DNA of 64,000 nucleotides, taken from Shewanella pneumatophori. Its GTDB lineage: Bacteria; Pseudomonadota; Gammaproteobacteria; Enterobacterales; Shewanellaceae. The notes under the pieces were generated by a model. The model ran no database searches. It had not been told where the DNA came from and saw nothing but the letters and a program-made list of their open reading frames with translations. This document shows positions 53,922-63,896 of this stretch, one piece after another. The stretch's first letter is position 1. The number at the start of each line of letters is the position of its first letter. The stretch spans positions 62,001-126,000 of the forward strand of contig NZ_JAKILB010000006.1 of assembly GCF_023283895.1 (NCBI RefSeq), in the 5' to 3' direction. A program made the position numbers and the translations under genes.

Positions 53922-55856
53922 TTATTTTATTGGGTGGACTTTTAGTACATCAGCGCTTGCCCCCTGACCGTGGCATGTTGCGCAGCTTTCGGTGCCTGCT
54001 GTTGCATCTGCCTCTGTGCCGTTAAATACGCCACCTTGCTGGGTCATGTGCGCCTTGGCGCTATCGCTAAGGTGGCAGGCGCTACAAATGGCAGAAGTCG
54101 CGCTAGTAAAGCTGCCATCGTTAAAGGCTAAGGGCTGAACAGTTGGCGAAAGCGGCAAGGCTACGGTTAATACGCCTGTATCATCCGTTGTATGGCATTG
54201 AGCACAATTACCTATGTTGCCTGGGTAGTTAATATCAGGATAACTTTCTCGAGAGCCTGCATGTAAAGTATGCGCTAGGTGCTTATAATCGGCTGTTGAA
54301 GCTGCAGGGTTTACCGCACTTGCATCTGCTTGCATGTTGGGGTTGTGACACAGCTGACATTGCTGCTCAAGATCGTTACGCGAACCGTGATAATTTAACT
54401 GCTGATCACCATGACAGCTGCCGCAAGTCTCATTGCTGACCACCATTCTTCGCCCTTGCTCGGTCACTTCTGTGGCGCTAAAGAACTGGTAGCTCGATTT
54501 GATCGTGGTGGTAACATCGGAATCAGCACAGTTGGCAAGCATGGCGTCATTACTACATAACTTACCTTGTAGGGCGAGACTACCTTTATCTGTAGCAGGA
54601 TCATCGCTAAGCGTTAAGCCGGCTATTTGATAATGATAAATGCCGTTACTGCCTGATATTGGCTCAACATCTTGTAGCTTTATCGATTTGGCGCTGCGGG
54701 TGGTGTAATCAACACTGATCCCAAAGTTGGCATACACACGTAGATCATCAATAAAATCAAGTTTATCAGCGCTGTCGCTATACACTTCATTGGTAGCGGG
54801 GTTGGATAGCCTGACTGAAAAATCAACGGCATCACCATTAAGCTTAGCGCTAACCACTTCAACATTAAATTGACCTAACACAGCATCGGTATCTGCTTGA
54901 CTGTGTGCGCTCATGGTCCAATCTGGATTATGACAAGCGACACAGTTGCTGTTATCAACTTGTGCTGGGTGGCCTTGACCCGAAGGGAAGTCAATATTGG
55001 TATGACAACTTCCACAAGCCGCCATAGTTGGTACGCGCGCCCAATTCATATTTTCGGTTAATGTTTCATCGGCAACATGACACGTTTGGCAATCTGCAAG
55101 TGATACTGGAAAGCCTGTAAGGTGCTTGCTATGAACCATTGGCGCAAACACGTTATCAGGGTTGCTGACTTTGTCGGCATTATGACAGGTCACACAGGTT
55201 TCGACTTCATTGTATTTGCTGCCGTGAAATGCAAGATCGTTATGACATGTATTACAGGTCTGCATCTCGATAAGGTTGCGGGTATAAGCAGGTGCACTGC
55301 CGTTATCTTGCCAGTCATAATGCTGATTGGTAACTGGTAAATCGGTGCCATCGGGTAATGCATCGCCGCCAACTTTTATCACAACACGCTGCGTAGCACC
55401 TGGCATAAAGGCAATATCATTTAATCCATCAAAAGCGGCACTGAATGTATAACTGTACTGGCCATTTTTATGATCAACAAATTCACCATCGCAGCTACTT
55501 GAACACGACTCCGAGGTGAAATATTGCCACTCACTGGCATTACCGGCATTAGTGAAACCTTGTGGTAATAGCTGCGCTGCTAAGTAAGTGGCTGAAGGGA
55601 TGCCCACAACAGGCTCATCGCTTTCATTGGTGATGCGATAATTCACTGTGGCAATACCTGCTTCAAACAGCACTTCATTAATTGCAATATTCAGTGCGTT
55701 GATTTCACTTGCTGGTGGTCCGCCTGGCTCTCCTGGATTACCTGAGGTTCCATCATCTCCGCTACAGGCTGCTAACATAGCAATGATTGCTAATAGTATT
55801 ATTTTCTTACTCGCCAGAGCGCGGTTTGCTAAGTGTGCTAATGTGGCTCGTTTCAT
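53922..55856 (-). CDS. mtrF: MtrF surface decahaem lipoprotein cytochrome
   Basis: A 644-residue outer-membrane lipoprotein (lipobox LAAC), an MtrC paralogue. Ten CXXCH motifs in two groups of five: CNTCH, CVTCH, CQTCH, CGSCH, CVACH and CGSCH, CQLCH, CAQCH, CSACH, CATCH. The central CX8C pair (CSNDAMLANC) matches MtrF/MtrC. It sits third in mtrD-mtrE-mtrF, the paralogue of mtrA-mtrB-mtrC. ATG at 55856 has AAGGA nine bases upstream; the 18-codon upstream extension is not signal-like. Confidence 0.94.
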   Translation of the reverse strand: MKRATLAHLANRALASKKIILLAIIAMLAACSGDDGTSGNPGEPGGPPASEINALNIAINEVLFEAGIATVNYRITNESDEPVVGIPSATYLAAQLLPQGFTNAGNASEWQYFTSESCSSSCDGEFVDHKNGQYSYTFSAAFDGLNDIAFMPGATQRVVIKVGGDALPDGTDLPVTNQHYDWQDNGSAPAYTRNLIEMQTCNTCHNDLAFHGSKYNEVETCVTCHNADKVSNPDNVFAPMVHSKHLTGFPVSLADCQTCHVADETLTENMNWARVPTMAACGSCHTNIDFPSGQGHPAQVDNSNCVACHNPDWTMSAHSQADTDAVLGQFNVEVVSAKLNGDAVDFSVRLSNPATNEVYSDSADKLDFIDDLRVYANFGISVDYTTRSAKSIKLQDVEPISGSNGIYHYQIAGLTLSDDPATDKGSLALQGKLCSNDAMLANCADSDVTTTIKSSYQFFSATEVTEQGRRMVVSNETCGSCHGDQQLNYHGSRNDLEQQCQLCHNPNMQADASAVNPAASTADYKHLAHTLHAGSRESYPDINYPGNIGNCAQCHTTDDTGVLTVALPLSPTVQPLAFNDGSFTSATSAICSACHLSDSAKAHMTQQGGVFNGTEADATAGTESCATCHGQGASADVLKVHPIK

Positions 55857-55923
55857 ATCGATGTCCTTCACCTTAGTGTTCCCTGAAATCCTTGTAATTG
55901 GTGTTAGCAATCATGGCTTAAGG

Positions 55924-58038
55924 TTATAGTTGGTAGCTAAATGTCAGACCCACATAGTGAGCACTATAGTCGTGGCTTAAGTCGCCAAAGGTTAATACGT
56001 TGGGAATAGTGTCAACGCTTGTTCCCTGATTTAACCAGTCGGAATCTTGGTAGTTTTCAAAAATCCAATCAAAACGTAATGCCATTTTTTCGTTTAAATG
56101 ATATTGAGCAAATGCATTGATGTTATGTCTTTTGGCAAAGTAATCACCGTAAGGCGAGGTGAGGCCCTGAGTGATTTCTGTATCGCTTTGCCCATCTGAA
56201 TAGGTGTAGTCGAGGCCAAGGTCGAGTTTTTTGTCTAAAAGGTGTAAATAATCTACACCTGCGCCGATAACAGTGGATTTTTCATCGGTATTAACAAACC
56301 AGTTTGGTAAACCAAAGTTACTGCTGCCTGCTTGATCACTGTCGCGCCAGTCTTGGTTAAGGTATGCATTAATACTTAAATCATCGCTTAATAGGTAGTT
56401 GGCAGAAATATCATAGCCTTGAGTATCGACTTGGGTGAGACCCACTAAGGTATCGTCATAATCGTCACTACTGACGTGGACGTTCGCACTTGCAGAAAGC
56501 GCAGACTCTGGATTGAAGTTGATACTTAGCTGATATTTTTGACGCTCTCTATCTGCCAGATATGACTTTCTTAAGTAAGGGTTACTTTGGCTATTCGTGG
56601 TTGTTACGGCTTTATAAGTACTGCCGCTTCTGTCGCTAAATTCTGCCTTTAGCCATGCAGACCAAGAGGAAGTGATGCTGTAATTAACTTTAGCAAACAC
56701 ACTATTTTGTTTGAGTGAGTCTCTATCTAAATCGCTGTAATCATTGTGATCGTATTGGTAGCCAGCATTAAGGTAGATGGCGCGATTAATACGATATTTG
56801 GCTGCAAGCTTTGCTTGTTGCTTGGTTCGGTCGTACTCCGGGTTAATAGCGGTTCCGGCGTAATAGCTGTCGGTAATCACTTGTGGGTAAGGGTTTAGTG
56901 TCGTTTTGTTATCACGATCAGAGTAGTCATAACTGGCACGAACGCTTAGGCCTCTCACTATACGACCATTGTATTTGAGCTTCATCTCGGTGGTATCAAC
57001 TTTGCCGTCAAGGCTTGTCGTTGGCAGCGCTGGTGACAGCCCATTTATTGTCGCTGGCAAAAATGCATCATCTTGAGTAAAACTTGCAACCCCTAAATGC
57101 ATTAATACTTGATGGCCATTGCCACTTAGCTGCGCGTTTGCGCCAATTCTATAGGCTTTATTGTCTGGTGATACTGCGCTTTGGCCACTGTATGCTGCGC
57201 CAAAGGTCGGTGTGAAGGCATTTTGCCAACTAATGGCATCATGATCGTTTTTATATTGGCTAAAGCTAGAGTCAACACCGATTAACCATCCTTTACCGTT
57301 AAAATAAATCTTGGCGCCAAATTCGTCAGTGGTATCGTCTATGGGTTGGGCAAGCATTGCGCTATTGGTTAGAATATTGCCTGAAAAAGCTCGTTTCCCT
57401 TGACGCTTTTCATGCTGATAATTCACTTCAGCCCGGTAAAATGAGCCAAGATAATCACCACCAAGCAGAAAACGTTCTCGCTCAGTTTTTAATTCAAGGT
57501 TACGCACGTCTTCTAGTAGAGTTGGCATTTGTGAGGTGATAGCACCGGTTTGCCAGTTGCTGGGTAGAGACTGATTATCACCATTATTAACGTAGGGTGA
57601 TAAAGCATCATTGGTATCGTAATGCGCTAATCCACGATAACCGAGCGTAATGTTGTAGTGACCAGGGCGACCCGTTTCTAATGTTGCAGTGCCGGTATCG
57701 TAACCGAGTTTGTCGGCAACAAAGCTGGTTTGATAACCCGACTCAGCCTTATTGACAAGATCTGCATCAAGGTGGCCAACAACGCCATCCTTGTCAGTGC
57801 CTGCTGTATTGCCGAAATGAATATCATCGGCATCATTATAAGCAGCGCCAACTCCTACGCTGCCACTAAAGCCAGAATTAACAGTGCAGCGCTTACACTC
57901 CCACTTTTCGGTATTGGCTTTATCACGGTTGGCATTTTGTATGCCGTAGCCTTGTGCATATGCAGGCGAAATACTCGTACCAATTGCTAGCGCGAGTAGA
58001 GTAAGCTGCGTATTGATGTTTCTTTGTGATGCAAACAT
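55924..58038 (-). CDS. mtrE: MtrE outer-membrane porin, MtrB paralogue
   Basis: A 704-residue barrel homologous to MtrB over its length, with signal peptide, the CKRCTVNSG motif near the N-terminus (MtrB has CKNCKVERG), repeated amphipathic strands and the terminal LTFSYQL. It would house MtrD and dock MtrF. ATG at 58038 has AGGAG eight bases upstream, better than the in-frame GTG at 58047. mtrD ends 15 bases upstream; mtrF starts 67 bases downstream. Confidence 0.93.
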   Translation of the reverse strand: MFASQRNINTQLTLLALAIGTSISPAYAQGYGIQNANRDKANTEKWECKRCTVNSGFSGSVGVGAAYNDADDIHFGNTAGTDKDGVVGHLDADLVNKAESGYQTSFVADKLGYDTGTATLETGRPGHYNITLGYRGLAHYDTNDALSPYVNNGDNQSLPSNWQTGAITSQMPTLLEDVRNLELKTERERFLLGGDYLGSFYRAEVNYQHEKRQGKRAFSGNILTNSAMLAQPIDDTTDEFGAKIYFNGKGWLIGVDSSFSQYKNDHDAISWQNAFTPTFGAAYSGQSAVSPDNKAYRIGANAQLSGNGHQVLMHLGVASFTQDDAFLPATINGLSPALPTTSLDGKVDTTEMKLKYNGRIVRGLSVRASYDYSDRDNKTTLNPYPQVITDSYYAGTAINPEYDRTKQQAKLAAKYRINRAIYLNAGYQYDHNDYSDLDRDSLKQNSVFAKVNYSITSSWSAWLKAEFSDRSGSTYKAVTTTNSQSNPYLRKSYLADRERQKYQLSINFNPESALSASANVHVSSDDYDDTLVGLTQVDTQGYDISANYLLSDDLSINAYLNQDWRDSDQAGSSNFGLPNWFVNTDEKSTVIGAGVDYLHLLDKKLDLGLDYTYSDGQSDTEITQGLTSPYGDYFAKRHNINAFAQYHLNEKMALRFDWIFENYQDSDWLNQGTSVDTIPNVLTFGDLSHDYSAHYVGLTFSYQL

Positions 58039-58053
58039 AACGGTCACTCCTAA

Positions 58054-59016
58054 TTAGCGCTGCAATAATTTGCCTGATGGATGATTTGAACCATGGACTT
58101 GTGAATGACAGTTCATACAGCTTTGTCCGGCATTAAAGGCGTTAGGATTTGCCCCAAACACGGCATTAGAAGTGTGGCCAACTGACGCGTGGCATTGCTG
58201 ACATAACATAGGAGGTTTTGCGATTAACATGGCTTCATTAACGCTGCCATGTGGGTTGTGACAAGAGGCGCAGTTGTCAGTTACTGGCGCGTGCTCCCAA
58301 AGTTTAGGGCCACGTTTTTCAGCATGGCATGCATAACAGTTTTCATTCACGCTCATTTGTTTGAGGCTTGCATCGGCTAAGCTGCCGTGTGGGTTGTGGC
58401 AATCACTACAGACCATTTGTTGCCATTTGATAGGGTGAGCAGAGCGTTTATTAATGTCGGCTTTTTGCTGTGTGTGACAGTTAGTACATACCGCGACTTC
58501 TGTACTTTTATCAGCTATGGGATCATGACCAGTATGCACTTGATGGCAATCAGCACAGCTGACATCAGCGTTATCATGATGATTCCCTTGCCAAGCCATA
58601 CGTTGATCATCGTTATGGCAGCTCATACAAACACTATTTTGCTTTTCAGTTGGAACGGGGGAGTCTGACCCAAAAGTAATCATTGGCTCTTTACCGCCGC
58701 GATTATGTTTTCCTTGTGGGCCGTGGCAAGCCTCACATTGTAGATCGGCCATTGGTGAGTTTTGCACTGAGCTGCCATGTACGCCATCAAAAAGCGCCAT
58801 AACTTTTTCACTCTTTCGATGGCACATTAAGCAGGAATCCGCGCCTTTTGATGAATACTGACCTTCGGCAAACTTCTTATCGAGTATTGCCTCAACTTCA
58901 TCTGGATCTTGGTCGTCCCATGGTGCAGCAAAGACACTCATGCTTAAACTTACGAGCATCAGTAAGATCAGGCGCGTCAAATTGCCCGCGAAACATCCGG
59001 TGTTCTTGTTCATCAT
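58054..59016 (-). CDS. mtrD: MtrD periplasmic decahaem c-type cytochrome, MtrA paralogue
   Basis: A 320-residue cytochrome with signal peptide (ending SVFA) and ten CXXCH motifs: CLMCH, CEACH, CMSCH, CADCH, CTNCH, CSDCH, CYACH, CASCH, CQQCH, CMNCH. It is nearly parallel to MtrA, including the ending [15 protein letters not shown]. It is first in mtrDEF, with GGGATGAG before ATG-ATG. The promoter region upstream carries a CRP site and a 10-bp hairpin and is shared with the divergent feoAB. Confidence 0.95.
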   Translation of the reverse strand: MMNKNTGCFAGNLTRLILLMLVSLSMSVFAAPWDDQDPDEVEAILDKKFAEGQYSSKGADSCLMCHRKSEKVMALFDGVHGSSVQNSPMADLQCEACHGPQGKHNRGGKEPMITFGSDSPVPTEKQNSVCMSCHNDDQRMAWQGNHHDNADVSCADCHQVHTGHDPIADKSTEVAVCTNCHTQQKADINKRSAHPIKWQQMVCSDCHNPHGSLADASLKQMSVNENCYACHAEKRGPKLWEHAPVTDNCASCHNPHGSVNEAMLIAKPPMLCQQCHASVGHTSNAVFGANPNAFNAGQSCMNCHSQVHGSNHPSGKLLQR

Positions 59017-59076
59017 CTCATCCCATTCACTTTTATAAGCGATTTTTTGATTATTTTATTTAAGTAGTTTTGTAAA

Positions 59077-59109
59077 TTACTAAAGTAAAATAATAGATCA
59101 CTTTAGTGA
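59077..59109 (-). promoter_or_regulatory. hairpin/inverted repeat in the mtrD leader
   Basis: TTACTAAAGT (59077-59086) and ACTTTAGTGA (59100-59109) pair at 9 of 10 positions, just upstream of mtrD. Each arm is also part of a 12-bp palindrome (TTACTAAAGTAA, TCACTTTAGTGA), so a dimeric regulator might bind both. Confidence 0.45.
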
Positions 59110-59178
59110 CAATCCCGTAACAAAAGTAGGGAGTTTGATGCTGATATAAGCCGTTTTTACAGATGGGAATGATTAAAG

Positions 59179-59194
59179 TGTGATCTAGGTCACG
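59179..59194. promoter_or_regulatory. strong CRP-type site between mtrD and feoA
   Basis: TGTGATCTAGGTCACG matches 14 of 16 positions of TGTGATCTAGATCACA. It lies 163 bases before mtrD and 270 before feoA, so it could serve either divergent unit; distance favours mtrD. Confidence 0.7.
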
Positions 59195-59343
59195 CTCGGT
59201 TTGTAAGGTATTTAAAATGCTAAAGTGTAAATAATAACCATTCTTATATAGGGGCGATATTGACAGAGATTGCGAGCGATAGATTTATCTTAAACTAGGC
59301 GTTTATTAGTTGAGAGATTTGTCACATAATGCAGAACACAATT

Positions 59344-59362
59344 GAAAATTATTATCGTTTAC
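59344..59362 (+). promoter_or_regulatory. possible Fur box upstream of feoA
   Basis: The 19-mer from GAAAATTATTATCG to TTTAC matches about 13 of 19 positions of the Fur consensus. It lies about 100 bases before the feoA start. Confidence 0.4.
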
Positions 59363-59464
59363 AGTCCTAAATCTTGATCTAGGTAAAGTTATTACTTGTT
59401 TAGCTCCTTTAGAATCTACATCAATTCTAAGAGAGTCGAGGCCTGTAAATTAGGTGGAACACGC

Positions 59465-59704
59465 ATGAAGTTAAGTGAATTGAATCCGGGCGATATCGCC
59501 AGAATTTCTCAAGTTGGCGAGATTGATTTGCCAGCCGTTGTAAAACGTAAACTCCTTTCAATGGGGATCACCCCAAATACTCGATTCTCCTTGATCCGCA
59601 GAGCCCCTATGGGATCTGGTGTTGAACTTGATATCCGTGGCAGTAAATTATGTATGCGTCGCGATTTAGCAGATATTATTGAGGTTGAAAAAGCGAATGG
59701 CTAA
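59465..59704 (+). CDS. feoA: FeoA ferrous-iron transport accessory protein
   Basis: A 79-residue SH3-like cytoplasmic protein needed with FeoB for Fe2+ uptake. The typical KLSELNPGDIARI start, LLSMGITPNTRFSLI, APMGSGVELDIRG and CMRRDLADIIEV segments are all present. I start at 59465, where AGGTGG precedes the ATG and the FeoA domain begins; 23 upstream codons are not FeoA-like. It overlaps feoB by 8 bases, so the two are translationally coupled. It is divergent from mtrD across a 448-base promoter region. Confidence 0.95.
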   Translation: MKLSELNPGDIARISQVGEIDLPAVVKRKLLSMGITPNTRFSLIRRAPMGSGVELDIRGSKLCMRRDLADIIEVEKANG

Positions 59705-61991
59705 ACAATTTAACTGCGTTACTGTAGGTAACCCAAATGCGGGTAAGTCTACGCTTTTTAATGCGTTGACCGGCTCTAACCAACAAGTTGGTAACTGGTC
59801 TGGTGTAACAGTTGAAAAGAAAACTGGCCAATTTGCGCTGCAAGGTACCGACGTATTTCTAACTGACTTACCGGGTATTTACGATTTATTACCAGCAGGC
59901 AATAGCTGCGACTGCTCTTTAGATGAACAAATTGCTCAGCAATATTTAGCCGATCAAGATATTGACGGTATTATCAACCTAGTTGATGCGACTAACATCG
60001 AGCGCCACTTATACTTAACGGTTCAGCTACGCGAGTTGGGTATTCCGTTAGTGGTTGTACTGAACAAAATTGATGCAGCGCTTGAGCGTGGTATTAATAT
60101 TGATGTCGCTAAAATGAGCCAAGAGCTAGGCTGCCCGGTTATTGCAGTGTGTTCTCGCGACGAGAAAGATATTGAAAAAGTAAAACAACAGTTTGTTGCT
60201 CTGCTTGACGGTAAAGTGTCAGAAGCGCCATTAGTACTTGATTACGATGCTGAAATCGAATCTGGCGTTGCTAATTTATTAGCGCAAGATGACTCATTAA
60301 GCCGTGGCCGTGCATTGGCAATGCTTGCTAATGGGCTCGGTTGTGGCAAATGTAAAAATAGCCAAATGGCCAGTGAAGTTGAACAATATTCTCAAGCGTT
60401 ATCTAGCCAAGGCAAAGATATTGAGATCATGGTTGCGACAACACGTTTTGATTACGTTGAACGTGTATTTACTAGCTCAGTTAAGAGCGACAATCGTGAA
60501 ACCTTCACTGATAAACTAGATAAACTTGTACTGCACCCTATTGCGGGTATTCCTGTTTTCTTGTTTGTTATGTATTTAATGTTCATGTTTAGTATTAACG
60601 TGGGCAGCTCGTTTATTGACTTCTTTGACATTACAGCTGGTGCATTATTTGTTGATCACTTAGGCGCGTTTATGACTAGCCTAGGTTCGCCAACTTGGTT
60701 AGTGACGATTATTGCGGGTGGTGTAGGTCAAGGTATTCAAACTGTAGCGACCTTTATTCCGGTTATTGCGGCCTTGTTTTTAGCGCTTTCAGTGCTTGAA
60801 GGCTCTGGTTACATGGCGCGTGCAGCGTTTGTGGTTGATGGCTTAATGCGCCGCATTGGTCTACCTGGCCGTGCGTTTGTACCTATGATTGTGGGCTTTG
60901 GTTGTTCAGTGCCTGCCATTATGGCTACCCGTACCTTAGGCAGTGAGCGTGAGCGTATTGTTACCGGTATGATGGCTCCATTTATGTCTTGTGGTGCACG
61001 TCTACCTGTATATGCACTGTTTGCCGCAGCCTTCTTTCCAGAATCTGGTCAAAACTTAGTATTCTTACTTTATATCATCGGTATTTTTGCCGCTATTGGT
61101 ACAGGTTTGCTATTACGTTCAACTCTACTTCCAGGTACAAGCAGTGCTGTGGTAATGGAGCTACCAAGCTACGAAAAACCAAAGTTCAAAACAGTAATGG
61201 CACGTACAGGTAAGCGTACTAAGAGCTTTATCATGGGCGCAGGTAAAACCATTGTTATTGTGGTGACCTTGTTGAACTTTGTTAACGCAATTGGTGTTGA
61301 CGGTTCATTCGGCCATGAAGACAGCTCAGAGTCAGTGCTTAGTGTTGCCAGCCAAAAGGTGACGCCGCTATTCTCGCCAATGGGTGTTGAGCAAGATAAC
61401 TGGCCAGCAACAGTGGGTATTATTACCGGTATTTTCGCTAAAGAAGCCGTGGTTGGTACCTTGAACAGCCTTTATTCAGATGCTGGCGCAGGTGATGACG
61501 AGCTAGCACCATTTAGCGAAACGCTAACAGAAGCACTTGGCACAATTCCAGAGAATCTATTTGGTATCGCCCCTGAAGATCCACTATCAATCTCAGTTGG
61601 TGATGTGTCATCAGTAGAAACAGCATCAGAAGAGTTAGAAGTTGATACTTCTACCTTTGGCGCACTGCAAGCTGGCTTTGCTGGTGTTACCGCGGCATTC
61701 GCTTACTTGTTATTTGTTCTGCTTTACACGCCTTGTGTTGCAGCAATGGGCGCATTAGTAAATGAGTTTGGAGGCCGCTGGGCAGCATTTGCAGGGCTAT
61801 GGACATTTGGCTTAGCTTACGGCGTAGCAACAGTGTTCTATCAAGCGGCAACGTTTGCACAGCACCCATTACAATCAAGCCTTTGGATTGGCTTCTTTAC
61901 TGTGGCGCTAGTGGTATTTTATGTTTGGCTTAAAAGAAAGGGTAAGAAAACCCAAACTATCATTCCAGGCATTAAAGTGATTACGGAATAA
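59697..61991 (+). CDS. feoB: FeoB ferrous-iron permease
   Basis: A 764-residue inner-membrane Fe2+ transporter with an N-terminal GTPase: G1 GNPNAGKST, G3 DLPG, and G4 NKID. The membrane part carries two Gate-like modules with GYMARAAFV and the CSVPAIMATRTL Cys segment, then GARLPVYALF and the second Cys-containing stretch YTPCVAAMG. A 60-residue acidic insertion between the last Gate helices (about residues 595-655) is longer than in E. coli FeoB. No feoC follows; glnS is next. The ATG at 59697 overlaps feoA. The gene is ended by the terminator at 62022. Confidence 0.95.
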   Translation: MAKQFNCVTVGNPNAGKSTLFNALTGSNQQVGNWSGVTVEKKTGQFALQGTDVFLTDLPGIYDLLPAGNSCDCSLDEQIAQQYLADQDIDGIINLVDATNIERHLYLTVQLRELGIPLVVVLNKIDAALERGINIDVAKMSQELGCPVIAVCSRDEKDIEKVKQQFVALLDGKVSEAPLVLDYDAEIESGVANLLAQDDSLSRGRALAMLANGLGCGKCKNSQMASEVEQYSQALSSQGKDIEIMVATTRFDYVERVFTSSVKSDNRETFTDKLDKLVLHPIAGIPVFLFVMYLMFMFSINVGSSFIDFFDITAGALFVDHLGAFMTSLGSPTWLVTIIAGGVGQGIQTVATFIPVIAALFLALSVLEGSGYMARAAFVVDGLMRRIGLPGRAFVPMIVGFGCSVPAIMATRTLGSERERIVTGMMAPFMSCGARLPVYALFAAAFFPESGQNLVFLLYIIGIFAAIGTGLLLRSTLLPGTSSAVVMELPSYEKPKFKTVMARTGKRTKSFIMGAGKTIVIVVTLLNFVNAIGVDGSFGHEDSSESVLSVASQKVTPLFSPMGVEQDNWPATVGIITGIFAKEAVVGTLNSLYSDAGAGDDELAPFSETLTEALGTIPENLFGIAPEDPLSISVGDVSSVETASEELEVDTSTFGALQAGFAGVTAAFAYLLFVLLYTPCVAAMGALVNEFGGRWAAFAGLWTFGLAYGVATVFYQAATFAQHPLQSSLWIGFFTVALVVFYVWLKRKGKKTQTIIPGIKVITE

Positions 61992-62021
61992 CGCGAATAG
62001 CGTATACTGTTATCAAGTAAT

Positions 62022-62049
62022 AAAAAGCAGCGATATTTCGCTGCTTTTT
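62022..62049 (+). terminator. Rho-independent terminator after feoAB
   Basis: Stem AAAAAGCAGCGA / TCGCTGCTTTTT followed by G; the T-rich right arm is the release signal. Confidence 0.9.
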
Positions 62050-62173
62050 GCGCTATGTATGCTTATGCTATAGCCAGTAGAGTAGGTTTTTAAGCCGCAA
62101 TCGTTGATCCTTTACAGAAACTGTAGGATTATGCGTTTTTAGTTTTTAATCATCGTTCGCAAAGAGGATTTCC

Positions 62174-63844
62174 ATGAGTCATGTGGACACTGAAGTACGT
62201 CCTAGTAACTTCATACGTAATATCATAGATGAAGATCTAGCCACGGGTAAGCACTCGAGTGTTCAAACTCGTTTTCCGCCAGAACCAAACGGCTTTCTTC
62301 ACATCGGCCACGCTAAGTCTATCTGCCTAAACTTTGGCATTGCACAGGACTACAAAGGTCAATGTAACTTACGTTTTGATGATACCAACCCTGAAAAAGA
62401 AGATATCGATTACGTTAATTCTATTCAGGCTGATGTGCAGTGGCTCGGTTTTCAGTGGGATGGTGACATTCGTTATTCGTCAAATTACTTTGACCAACTG
62501 CATCAGTACGCCGTTGAATTAATCAACAAAGGCTTAGCTTATGTATGTTTCTTAAATGGTGACGAAACACGTGAGTACCGTGGCACGCTTAAAGAGCCAG
62601 GTAAGAACAGCCCGTTCCGTGATACCACGCCTGAAGAAAACTTAGCGCTATTTGAAAAAATGCGTCTTGGTGAGTTCAAAGAAGGTGAGTGTTCACTGCG
62701 CGCTAAGATTGATATGGCATCACCGTTTATGTGTATGCGTGATCCAATCATCTACCGTATTCGCTTTGCTCATCATCATCAAACAGGTGATAAGTGGTGC
62801 ATTTACCCAATGTACGATTTCACTCACTGTATTTCTGATGCGATTGAAAACATCACTCATTCTCTATGTACGCTTGAATTCCAAGACAACCGTAGACTGT
62901 ATGACTGGGTGTTAGATCATTTAGATGATTTTCAAGCGCCAAACAGAACACGTCAATATGAGTTTTCAAGACTCAACCTTGAATACACATTGATGTCAAA
63001 GCGTAAGCTCAATGACTTAGTGGTTCGCAACTTGGTAACAGGTTGGGATGACGCGCGTATGCCGACTATCGCAGGCTACCGTCGTCGCGGTTATACCGCT
63101 GCTTCGATTCGTGAGTTCTGTAAGCGTATCGGTGTGACTAAGCAAGATAACATGGTTGAAGTCGCCATGCTTGATGCCTGTATCCGCGAAGAGCTAAATG
63201 ACTTTGCACCGCGTGCAATGGCTGTGATTAACCCCGTTAAAGTGGTTATCGAGAATTACCCAGAAGGCCAAGTTGAAATCATCAACGCTGCAAATCATCC
63301 TAGCAAGGAAGAGATGGGCAAGCGTGAGCTATCTTTCGGACGTGAGCTATTTATTGATGCTGATGACTTCCGTGAAGAAGCAAACAAGAAGTACAAGCGT
63401 TTAGTGCAAGGCAAAGAAGTGCGTTTACGTAATGCGTACGTTATCAAAGCTGAGCGCTGCGAGAAAGATGCTGATGGTAACATCACCACTATTTTCTGTA
63501 CTTATGATGATGAGACTTTGGGTAAAAACCCAAGCGATGGGCGCAAAGTGAAAGGCGTGATTCACTGGGTTGAAGCAACGACTGCAAAACCAGCTGAGTT
63601 CCGTTTATATGAGCGTTTATTTAGCGATCCAAATCCAGCTGCAGCGGAATCTGTTGATGAAGTACTAAACCCACATTCACTAACAGTTAAGCATGGTTTG
63701 GTTGAAGCAAGCTTAGCGTCTGCTGAAGTTGAAAAAGCATATCAGTTTGAGCGTGAAGGTTACTTCTGTGCTGATAGCAAAGACTCAACTGAAGATGCGT
63801 TAGTGTTTAACCTAACCGTGCCTTTAAGAGATTCTTTCGAATAA
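62174..63844 (+). CDS. glnS: glutaminyl-tRNA synthetase
   Basis: A 556-residue class I aminoacyl-tRNA synthetase that charges tRNA-Gln. It has the HIGH motif in [16 protein letters not shown] near residue 40, the [14 protein letters not shown] acceptor region (here [13 protein letters not shown]), and the KMSKS equivalent LMSKRKL near residue 276. The C-terminal beta-barrel anticodon domains are complete. AGAGGA precedes the ATG. It is separated from feoB by a terminator and ended by another, so it is monocistronic. glnS next to feoB is the known Shewanella order. Confidence 0.97.
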   Translation: MSHVDTEVRPSNFIRNIIDEDLATGKHSSVQTRFPPEPNGFLHIGHAKSICLNFGIAQDYKGQCNLRFDDTNPEKEDIDYVNSIQADVQWLGFQWDGDIRYSSNYFDQLHQYAVELINKGLAYVCFLNGDETREYRGTLKEPGKNSPFRDTTPEENLALFEKMRLGEFKEGECSLRAKIDMASPFMCMRDPIIYRIRFAHHHQTGDKWCIYPMYDFTHCISDAIENITHSLCTLEFQDNRRLYDWVLDHLDDFQAPNRTRQYEFSRLNLEYTLMSKRKLNDLVVRNLVTGWDDARMPTIAGYRRRGYTAASIREFCKRIGVTKQDNMVEVAMLDACIREELNDFAPRAMAVINPVKVVIENYPEGQVEIINAANHPSKEEMGKRELSFGRELFIDADDFREEANKKYKRLVQGKEVRLRNAYVIKAERCEKDADGNITTIFCTYDDETLGKNPSDGRKVKGVIHWVEATTAKPAEFRLYERLFSDPNPAAAESVDEVLNPHSLTVKHGLVEASLASAEVEKAYQFEREGYFCADSKDSTEDALVFNLTVPLRDSFE

Positions 63845-63867
63845 ATCTCTAAACAAGCGTTAAAGCT

Positions 63868-63896
63868 AAAAAAGCCGACATTATGTCGGCTTTTTT
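63868..63896 (+). terminator. Rho-independent terminator after glnS
   Basis: AAAAAAGCCGACA-TTA-TGTCGGCTTTTTT. Confidence 0.92.
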
